The notes under the pieces: generated by a model
Seen by the model: the letters and a program-made list of their open reading frames with translations, nothing else
Database searches by the model: none
Told to the model about the DNA's origin: nothing
Program-made: the position numbers and the translations under genes
In this document: positions 1 through 5,977 of the stretch, piece by piece
How the letters are laid out: each line of letters opens with the position of its first letter
Numbering within the stretch: the stretch's first letter is position 1
Source: Gammaproteobacteria bacterium CG22_combo_CG10-13_8_21_14_all_40_8
GTDB lineage: Bacteria; Pseudomonadota; Gammaproteobacteria; Enterobacterales; GCA-002770795
Assembly (NCBI GenBank): GCA_002770795.1
Contig: PCTP01000057.1
Span: forward strand, 1-7,583
Direction of reading: 5' to 3'
DNA length: 7,583 bases

Positions 1-578
1 TGTCCAGAAAGTACAAAAGGGAACAAGCCTTGAGGGGAAATTTGCCTCCCATTTGAACAGATCCATTCTTTGTTTAGCGACCAACTGGCACTACTGCCTA
101 ATTTTAACCAGTTTAAAATATTAGTGCCTGGTTCAGAACCCTCTATTACCGATTTCAAATGACCAATTTGAGCCTTACCAAATTTAATCAGGGATGACCC
201 AAAATTAGCCGGGGCCAACATAATAAAATAGCGAATAGGGCAATTTGCTGTTTTGTGATGAGTATTTAGCCAACGTTGCCACCAAATTCTGACTATAGGG
301 CCACCAGTAGAATGCGAGATACAAGCAATTTGATGATTTTTGGAAGGATTCAACGCTGTGATTTTGTTGATTTCTTCACCAAAAGCAATAGCTAAATCTT
401 CCATTCTGACTTCATCCTGAAAACTAACATAGCGACCAATAACGATATCTTTAGATTCTATTTCAAATCCATAATTTTGAGCCTCTAGGCACAATTTTTC
501 TGGTAAATCGCCATAGGTGTCTGTATTTGTTACGCTCCAACCATGCACAAACAGCAGGGTTAGTTTTTTCAATGTCAT
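1..578 (-). CDS. alpha/beta hydrolase, lipase/esterase-like (partial, N-terminal 192 residues)
   Basis: This gene runs off the left edge; 192 codons from an ATG at 578 are visible and open. The protein opens with a hydrophobic strand ending in LFVHGW (residues 9-14), the usual oxyanion-hole turn of alpha/beta hydrolases. A nucleophile elbow follows at residues 88-93 (SHSTGG), with Ser90 the likely catalytic serine; most lipases have Gly where Ser88 stands. The stretch APANFGSS at 122-129 resembles the segment after the elbow in lipases. The catalytic acid and histidine should lie in the missing part. There is no signal peptide, since the first strand already belongs to the fold, so a cytoplasmic enzyme is likely. 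The start is supported by GAGGAG nine bases upstream. The gene follows the MAPEG gene by 18 bases and is probably co-transcribed with it. The fold is fairly sure; the substrate (lipid, ester or other) is unknown. Confidence 0.8.
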   Translation of the reverse strand, partial: MTLKKLTLLFVHGWSVTNTDTYGDLPEKLCLEAQNYGFEIESKDIVIGRYVSFQDEVRMEDLAIAFGEEINKITALNPSKNHQIACISHSTGGPIVRIWWQRWLNTHHKTANCPIRYFIMLAPANFGSSLIKFGKAQIGHLKSVIEGSEPGTNILNWLKLGSSASWSLNKEWICSNGRQISPQGLFPFVLSG

Positions 579-587
579 CGAAGATCG

Positions 588-593
588 CTCCTC
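588..593 (-). promoter_or_regulatory. ribosome binding site of the hydrolase gene
   Basis: GAGGAG on the minus strand lies nine bases before the ATG at 578 and directly after the MAPEG stop codon. It fixes the hydrolase start and shows that the gene can be translated on its own although it sits tightly behind its neighbour. Confidence 0.7.
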
Positions 594-596
594 AAA

Positions 597-1001
597 CTAT
601 GAGTAATGAACCCCTAAAAAGAGCGAGAGATTAATCAGTGCTAGGGCTATAAGCACCAACCAACTGCCTAAAATTCCATAAAAACGACCAAATGAAGTAC
701 CACCTTGGGTACTGGTCATCCCTATAACATGTAAAATTCTGGAAACCACCAGAGTTGCGCCAGCAGCATGCAAGATCCAAACAGGGAAATGGTTCAATTC
801 AGAAACGAGTAATAGTAACAATGTGACAGGAACATATTCAACCGCATTCCCGTGGCATCTAGCCGCGACTTCAAGATCCTTATGATCGGAGGTTCCAATG
901 CCCACATGGTGCTTTTTTCGTAAAGAGACAACTCTCCAGGCAAGATAAATAAAGAATAGGGCAAAATAGGAGACATATAATGTTGTTATTGGAAGAGCCA
1001 T
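597..1001 (-). CDS. MAPEG family integral membrane protein
   Basis: This 134-residue protein belongs to the MAPEG superfamily (membrane-associated proteins in eicosanoid and glutathione metabolism) and resembles the YecN-type bacterial members. Four hydrophobic segments are visible at about 4-23, 56-68, 73-94 and 109-130. The family signature lies in the loop before the second segment: residues 47-58, ARCHGNAVEYVP, with Arg48, His50, Asn52 and Glu55 matching the conserved polar set that in eukaryotic relatives contacts glutathione. Whether bacterial YecN-like proteins bind glutathione is not settled, so no reaction is assigned. I chose the ATG at 1001 because GAGG at 1008-1011 lies six bases before it. 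The adjacent ATG at 1004 is three bases from GAGG, and a TTG at 1013 would overlap it. It is the first gene of a probable two-gene unit with the downstream hydrolase and has about 180 bases of upstream non-coding sequence. Confidence 0.9.
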   Translation of the reverse strand: MALPITTLYVSYFALFFIYLAWRVVSLRKKHHVGIGTSDHKDLEVAARCHGNAVEYVPVTLLLLLVSELNHFPVWILHAAGATLVVSRILHVIGMTSTQGGTSFGRFYGILGSWLVLIALALINLSLFLGVHYS

Positions 1002-1004
1002 CAT

Positions 1005-1182
1005 GAACCTCAAATTGATAAGGGAGACATCCGTACTTGCTCCAAAGACAAGACCTTAGGCACGCTGAAATCTTAGATTTTGAAAATGTATTCCCGTGAT
1101 ACCTGAAAATACGGGTATGGGGTATTATTTACTATATGGGACAATGACTCATTATACAAATGGTTACTGCGATATTTTTGGT
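1005..1182. promoter_or_regulatory. intergenic region between the transporter and the MAPEG gene, probable promoter region
   Basis: These 178 bases hold no convincing gene. As the only sizeable non-coding stretch in the window, they should carry the end of the transporter transcript and the start of the MAPEG-hydrolase transcript. On the minus strand a perfect TATAAT lies at 1151-1156, about 150 bases before the MAPEG start. No good -35 box sits 16-18 bases before it (the 17-base position reads AAAAAT), so the promoter call is weak. An imperfect inverted repeat lies at 1090-1118. GAGG at 1008-1011 is the MAPEG ribosome binding site. Confidence 0.3.
1090..1118. repeat. imperfect inverted repeat, possible operator or weak terminator
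   Basis: ATTCCCGT (1090-1097) and ACGGGTAT (1111-1118) are inverted copies with one mismatch, separated by 13 bases. A shorter alternative pairing, ATACC (1099-1103) with GGTAT (1114-1118), overlaps it. Read on the minus strand, the hairpin is not followed by a clean T run (ACATTTTC follows), so an intrinsic terminator for the transporter transcript is doubtful. It lies between the possible -10 box and the MAPEG start, where a regulator site or leader hairpin would also fit. The arms are short enough to be chance. Confidence 0.25.
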
Positions 1183-2472
1183 TCATGCCGTTTTTGGTAA
1201 CACAGGTAATTTTTGGTGCTTGGCTAAACGCATAAAAATCAACGCCCCCATCATGGAAAGCAACAATGGCAAAAGTAATGTGTATTTAGCCCATTCCGAT
1301 GAGTAGAGTTTTAACCATTGATAGATATTGACACCCAATATGGGCATAATCAGTCCTCTCACGCCAGTCAGTGTGACATGAACAGCCATATATCGAGAAG
1401 CGCGTTCTGGCGTTGTGTAATCGTGATGACCTAAGTTCCATCCCAAAACTGCACCCGCGACAGCTGTACCAAAGGTAAAGGATGCAGGCCATAACAACCA
1501 AGCTGCATCAAAAATACTCGCCACATTAAAAAGTGCAATAGCGGCAACAAAACTCCAGCTGTGCACAGCGCGATATTGGATAATATGCATGTGATTGAGT
1601 TTTTTTGCCCAGAGATGAATAGTAAAAGGTAACGCAGCCAAGGGTAAAGATGAAGTAATTAACACCTGTTGCCATTGAGGAATACCTAATTGGTCGTTAA
1701 TGATCAAAATCAAGGGCGCCATGAACATCAGATTTCCAGAACCAAAAATAAACATGGTATAAATGTAATGACGATAGGGTTTGTCTTTCTTTAAAATGCT
1801 ATATAGCATTTTCCAGCTAAATCCACCTTCAGTGGCACTCAAATTTTTCTCCGACAGTGCCAACTTCTCCGCCCCTTTGATCTTTAAACCACGATAAAAA
1901 TTTGCACCCAATAATCCGAGAGATATCAATACAATATAGAGGATGCGAACATTTTCAATAGAACCTGCACTTAGCCAACCAATTAAAGAACCTGCAAATG
2001 CTAAGATAAGAGACATGGGTAATGCTAATTTTGCGGTGATTTTAGCTCTTAAGTAGCGAGGATAATTCGCTCTCCACAAAGCGGAACGAACAGTCAGAAC
2101 ACCTGACCAACAAATTCGTCCCAACAAAGAGCCCAAAACCGCCATCAGCAATCCAACAGAATTAGCGGGAGCCAATGCATAGAGCAATACACTAAAGGCG
2201 CTCAGCGTAGATAAGAATGCGACCAGTTTCACCTTATCACGCCCTTGTTCTAACTGTGCCCAAATAGGGCTACTTAAATTAGCGATAGCCGGTGCGCCAG
2301 CGGCCAAAGCCACAGCCTGACTTAACCAAAAGTCGCTCACCTGATCTTTAAAAAACAAGTTCACTAATACACCAGCAACGCCACCTTCCAAAGCTGACAA
2401 AGCAAATGAAATAAGAGACCAACTCAGCAGTTCACGGTGAAATAGATTTTTTATGGTCTGTTTTTTTAACAT
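1183..2472 (-). CDS. major facilitator superfamily (MFS) transporter, substrate unknown
   Basis: This 429-residue inner-membrane protein has about twelve hydrophobic segments, near residues 15-41, 50-70, 82-102, 104-125, 147-168, 175-193, 237-258, 268-288, 304-320, 323-347, 362-385 and 396-415. A polar loop at 194-236 splits them six and six, the normal MFS plan, and the length is usual for the family. After segment ten comes a conserved-looking stretch at 345-374, with Asn346, His349-His350, Glu356, His365 and TGVRG (369-373). It suggests one distinct subfamily that I cannot tie to a substrate. The ATG at 2472 is 16 bases behind the addA stop codon, and these 16 bases contain no Shine-Dalgarno-like sequence. 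Translation may therefore depend on ribosomes arriving from addA, which suggests it ends the addB-addA transcript. No functional link to DNA repair is visible. Secondary carrier of the MFS is likely; drug, sugar or amino acid specificity cannot be told. Confidence 0.85.
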   Translation of the reverse strand: MLKKQTIKNLFHRELLSWSLISFALSALEGGVAGVLVNLFFKDQVSDFWLSQAVALAAGAPAIANLSSPIWAQLEQGRDKVKLVAFLSTLSAFSVLLYALAPANSVGLLMAVLGSLLGRICWSGVLTVRSALWRANYPRYLRAKITAKLALPMSLILAFAGSLIGWLSAGSIENVRILYIVLISLGLLGANFYRGLKIKGAEKLALSEKNLSATEGGFSWKMLYSILKKDKPYRHYIYTMFIFGSGNLMFMAPLILIINDQLGIPQWQQVLITSSLPLAALPFTIHLWAKKLNHMHIIQYRAVHSWSFVAAIALFNVASIFDAAWLLWPASFTFGTAVAGAVLGWNLGHHDYTTPERASRYMAVHVTLTGVRGLIMPILGVNIYQWLKLYSSEWAKYTLLLPLLLSMMGALIFMRLAKHQKLPVLPKTA

Positions 2473-2488
2473 GGGAAAATATCGTTAC

Positions 2489-5400
2489 TCAAGCGGGATA
2501 AGGTGATAAGGGTTGCCATTGCCATTCTATCCATTGCTCGATAACAGGATAATACAACCCCAGCATAATGGGTCTATGATCAATTTTGGATAAGGCCAAA
2601 GCGTAATTTTCTAGTTGTGGACGATATCGAGAAAACTCAGAATCCAGGAAGGTTTGCAGATCCCCACCTTGGTTATCACCCGTTTTATAATCAATAATCC
2701 AGCGCCGTTGCCTATTATCTACAAAGCTACGATCAATCACCACATGTTTAATTAAATTCTCTTCTTGTTGATGCTCTTTAGACTCATAAGGTCTAAAACT
2801 AAGTGCCCATTCATTTTTAGCATCTTGATGTTCGGTCGAAAGGATCCAGCGTCCTTTTTCGTTCAAGAGGAAGCTTTTAAGAATCCTTCTTAATTTTATC
2901 ATTGCTGTCTGACACTGTTGAGATGCGCCCCCCTTTTTTTCAAATTGCTGCATTAACCAAGCGCTGCTTTGTTCAATATATTCATCAACACTGTTTTCAT
3001 CAGTCAATAAGGATGTTATTTGATGTACTGAGTTAAACTCTGCCAAATACTGAAAAAATTGGTGGGCAACAATACCAATAATTCTCGACATATCATTAGA
3101 CCAGGAGAACTCTAACGAAACCTCATCCTTCATATTGGCTAGATCGTTTTGATTTGAATTGAGTACTGGCTCTATTAGATTGGGCAAGGTATCCACGGCA
3201 AAATAATCTTGGGATAAACGAGTGAAATAGTTTTCTGGGGTAGGTGACATAATAAGTTCTGATGCTTTTGTATTTTCTTCAAGCTCGGTAGTTGTGTCAT
3301 CTAAATGAACAGACAGTATCGGCCAAAGTTGCGACAACAATGAGGAGCTAATTGGTGCATCCTTGCCTTCTGTTAATGCGCCGCTGAAATAAATCTTTTT
3401 AATGGCACGCGTACAGGCAACATATAGCAATCTTTGTGTTTCAAAAACTTCTTGCTGTTTTTTAACATTGACTATGACTTGATAAAATTCATTCTCAGCA
3501 TCAGCGCCCTTCCCTTTAATGGGAGACAACAAAATTTCCTCTTCACCGCCTTCACTACGCCCATCTAGCCACTCTAATAAAGCCCCCTGATAACATCTAG
3601 TAGCACGCCCTAAACCAGGTAAAAACACATGATCAAATTCTAATCCTTTTGACTTATGCATGGTCATAAGATAAATCGGTTTTCCCTGATGAATTTCAGG
3701 TGCCGCATAGAGTTTTTCCAATGAAGCTGAAAACTCTGCTAATGAAAAATCACTATTGGGTTGTTGATTGTGACGATTCAGGGCATCAAAAAATGTTGCT
3801 ACATCAATCAAACCTTGTTCATCGGTTGTTGCAGGCCCCCCCAAATATAACCAGGCTGATTCAATCCAATACACCAAGGGTTTGGTCGATGAAATTAAAA
3901 GCCATTTTTTAATCAACGTCTGTATTTTATGGACTCTTTGTTTTCCTTCATCTGATAAAACGGCAACAGATTGTTGTTCACAAAGAAGCTGTGGAATACA
4001 CAGAGATTGGTGTTCAATTAATCGAGTTAAATCTTGTAAATCTAAACCACAAAATGGACCTCTTAATAAGGCAAGCCAATGAATTCTATCAGAGCTATCT
4101 AAAAGTGCGTGTGTCAGGCTTAATAGATCTTGAATCACAGGTCGCTGACTTAATGGTTCTATGTCTATAGCTTCAAATAGAATATTCTGTTCGCGCAGTA
4201 ATTGAGCAATTGTAGATAAATGTGTCCGGCTTCGCACTAAGAGTGCAATGGTTTCTTCTGAATCATCTGTCTGGATGTTTTTAATATGCTCAATGATCCA
4301 AAGTGCTTCTTTTTTATCATCGGATGCGGCTTGTAAAAAAACTTCTACGGCCTGATGCTCCAAAGCGGGTCTCATTGCGGTGGAAGCAGAATATTCTACC
4401 GCAGAATATTGCAGATCGTTGCAAGTAGGAAAAATTTTAACAAAAGCATCATTCACCCAATTCACGATATTTTCTTGAGAGCGAAAGTTACAACTCAATT
4501 GTAACGGGGTAACTGGCACATCTCCTAACAATTTATTTTGCCAGCAATCGATAAAGATGCTCACATCTGCGGCTCTAAATCGATAAATAGATTGCATGGG
4601 ATCACCCACCAAAAACAAGGTACGGCCATCTTCTGGCATCCAACCAAAGGTCAATTTTTGTAATAGATTTTTTTGTCCCTGAGAGGTATCCTGAAACTCA
4701 TCCACCAATATATGTTGGATCTGGTAATCCAAACGCAACGAGAGATCTGTGGGTTGTTCAGCCTCTCCTAAAGCTCGATCGGCACGATTAGCGATTTCAC
4801 TAAAATCCAACTCACCTTTTTCTGCAAAACCAAGCACTAGTTGGGCTTGTGCTAGTTTTAAGGTATCGATTAAGGAAACCAGTAATTGTCTCTGTTCATC
4901 ATCAAATTGTGGAATGGGATAAGAGGTAAAATCGATTAGAATTTTTCTTAAATTTTCCGCATCAGAATTTTCAATACGACTGCTATGAAATGCCATCATT
5001 TGTTGTTTTTTTTCTTTGAATAACTTGATGTCGTTAGCATCTTTGCCTTCACTTGGAAACCCCAGGTTTTTATCTACTCTTTTACGCCATCCACCATCTG
5101 CCGTTAGCAGCCATTTAGCCATAATTTTCCAAATGGGCAGATCACGAAGATCGGTATCAGGCCACCCTTTTTTAGAAAAGCTATCCCAATCTACCGTCTT
5201 AAAATCTTTAGTATTAGAAGGATTCGAGACCAACTGATTACAAGAAAATTGCCATAAGGGTGACAAGACATTGCGCCATGGTTCAATTGCCTTAGCTAAT
5301 AACATCACACGCTTTTGCAACCAAATTTCCCAAGAAAATTCCACGCAATCATGATATTTGGGGTTGTTTATAATAGGTTGCCAGTTAAGGCGTGTGGATA

Positions 5401-5977
5401 ACATGTTCACAATCAGACGAACCATTTTACCCATATCACCATCTAAGTGCTGATAGAGTGGTTCCAAAAGTGATGCATATTCTTCTTCATGAAGTAATAA
5501 CACAGTATTTTCAGCGGCCTGATAATAAAATGCATTGGCATTTTCCGAAATACTCATGTGCCCACTAAAATCTGATAAGATTGGTAACTGCCGGACTAAA
5601 CCCGAACAAAAGCCATCAATGGTTTTCACTTTTAAACGCGATGGATTCACTAACAGGTTCCATCCCATCAAACTATCTTGCTCCAGCGCTTTTTTGGCTA
5701 AATGCCAAGTTGCTTTTAAATAGTCCTCTTGGGGTTCTGCTGTTAATGACTTAGCTAATTTTAAGGCTTGTAAAATCCTTAGCTTCATCTCTGCCGCTGC
5801 TTTTCGAGTAAAGGTGATAGCAAGGATATTTTCAGGTTGGGCACAGATAGACAAAAGCGCTAAGTATCTTTGGGTCAATAGTGCTGTTTTACCCGATCCT
5901 GCTGGAGCTTGTACGATAAAACTTCGCTCAATAGAAATAGCTTGTTCACGAACCGTCTGATCGACAACTTTTTTCAT
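2489..5977 (-). CDS. addA: AddA-like ATP-dependent helicase-nuclease subunit (UvrD/RecB family)
   Basis: This 1162-residue protein is expected to be the motor and nuclease subunit of an AddAB-type enzyme that unwinds and trims double-strand DNA ends to load RecA. Superfamily 1 helicase motifs appear in order: a Q-motif region (6-12), Walker A APAGSGKT (24-31), motif Ia AITFTRKA (53-60), motif II DEFQD (426-430), GDPMQSIYRFR (458-468), CNFRS (496-500), TMHKSKGLEF (772-781) and LLYVACTRA (850-858). The C-terminal third holds a RecB-type nuclease domain with His972, Asp1082, Asp1096, Lys1098 (IDYKT) and a QxxxY pair (Gln1121, Tyr1125), so both activities look intact. Length is close to known AddA proteins. 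The ATG at 5977 has AGGAG eight bases upstream and overlaps the addB stop as ATGA. A slippery A AAA AAG heptamer occurs at codons 1013-1015. It could be called RecB-like, but pairing with an AddB-like gene favours AddA. Confidence 0.93.
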   Translation of the reverse strand: MKKVVDQTVREQAISIERSFIVQAPAGSGKTALLTQRYLALLSICAQPENILAITFTRKAAAEMKLRILQALKLAKSLTAEPQEDYLKATWHLAKKALEQDSLMGWNLLVNPSRLKVKTIDGFCSGLVRQLPILSDFSGHMSISENANAFYYQAAENTVLLLHEEEYASLLEPLYQHLDGDMGKMVRLIVNMLSTRLNWQPIINNPKYHDCVEFSWEIWLQKRVMLLAKAIEPWRNVLSPLWQFSCNQLVSNPSNTKDFKTVDWDSFSKKGWPDTDLRDLPIWKIMAKWLLTADGGWRKRVDKNLGFPSEGKDANDIKLFKEKKQQMMAFHSSRIENSDAENLRKILIDFTSYPIPQFDDEQRQLLVSLIDTLKLAQAQLVLGFAEKGELDFSEIANRADRALGEAEQPTDLSLRLDYQIQHILVDEFQDTSQGQKNLLQKLTFGWMPEDGRTLFLVGDPMQSIYRFRAADVSIFIDCWQNKLLGDVPVTPLQLSCNFRSQENIVNWVNDAFVKIFPTCNDLQYSAVEYSASTAMRPALEHQAVEVFLQAASDDKKEALWIIEHIKNIQTDDSEETIALLVRSRTHLSTIAQLLREQNILFEAIDIEPLSQRPVIQDLLSLTHALLDSSDRIHWLALLRGPFCGLDLQDLTRLIEHQSLCIPQLLCEQQSVAVLSDEGKQRVHKIQTLIKKWLLISSTKPLVYWIESAWLYLGGPATTDEQGLIDVATFFDALNRHNQQPNSDFSLAEFSASLEKLYAAPEIHQGKPIYLMTMHKSKGLEFDHVFLPGLGRATRCYQGALLEWLDGRSEGGEEEILLSPIKGKGADAENEFYQVIVNVKKQQEVFETQRLLYVACTRAIKKIYFSGALTEGKDAPISSSLLSQLWPILSVHLDDTTTELEENTKASELIMSPTPENYFTRLSQDYFAVDTLPNLIEPVLNSNQNDLANMKDEVSLEFSWSNDMSRIIGIVAHQFFQYLAEFNSVHQITSLLTDENSVDEYIEQSSAWLMQQFEKKGGASQQCQTAMIKLRRILKSFLLNEKGRWILSTEHQDAKNEWALSFRPYESKEHQQEENLIKHVVIDRSFVDNRQRRWIIDYKTGDNQGGDLQTFLDSEFSRYRPQLENYALALSKIDHRPIMLGLYYPVIEQWIEWQWQPLSPYPA
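2928..2940 (-). other. A7-G6 run containing an in-phase A AAA AAG slippery heptamer
   Basis: In addA the minus strand reads seven A then six G at 2940 to 2928. In the reading frame, codons 1013-1015 are GAA AAA AAG, so the heptamer A AAA AAG (2939-2933) has the phase used for -1 frameshifting in E. coli dnaX. A -1 shift would add 18 codons and stop at TAA 2879-2877. The product would be 1033 residues: all helicase motifs and His972, but neither Asp1082, Asp1096 nor Lys1098. I see no strong hairpin just downstream and no purine-rich stimulator upstream, so use of the site is unproven. The run may also be prone to replication or sequencing slips. Confidence 0.4.
5974..5977 (-). other. ATGA stop-start overlap coupling addB and addA
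   Basis: The addB stop TGA (5976-5974) shares bases with the addA start ATG (5977-5975). This four-base overlap is typical of genes whose products are made in step for one complex, and it shows both are read from one message. Confidence 0.9.

Noticed and set aside
1002..1013. TTG or ATG starts at 1013 and 1004 for the MAPEG gene, giving 138 or 135 residues.
   Set aside because: The TTG overlaps the GAGG ribosome binding site and the first ATG is only three bases from it; the ATG at 1001 has normal spacing and begins the protein just before the first membrane segment.
1175..1217. Three copies of TTTTTGGT at 1175, 1191 and 1210.
   Set aside because: Spacing is uneven (16 and 19 bases), two copies lie within the coding end of the transporter, and such T-rich octamers are expected in AT-rich DNA.
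794..1501. Short minus-strand frames at 794-976 and 1286-1501.
   Set aside because: They lie in other frames inside the MAPEG and transporter genes, whose own frames have clear family features.
3700..5723. Four open frames of 62 to 73 codons on the plus strand (3700-3912, 3882-4082, 5016-5237, 5535-5723).
   Set aside because: All lie opposite addA, show no recognisable domain, and are expected by chance as antisense frames of a long gene with well-placed motifs.
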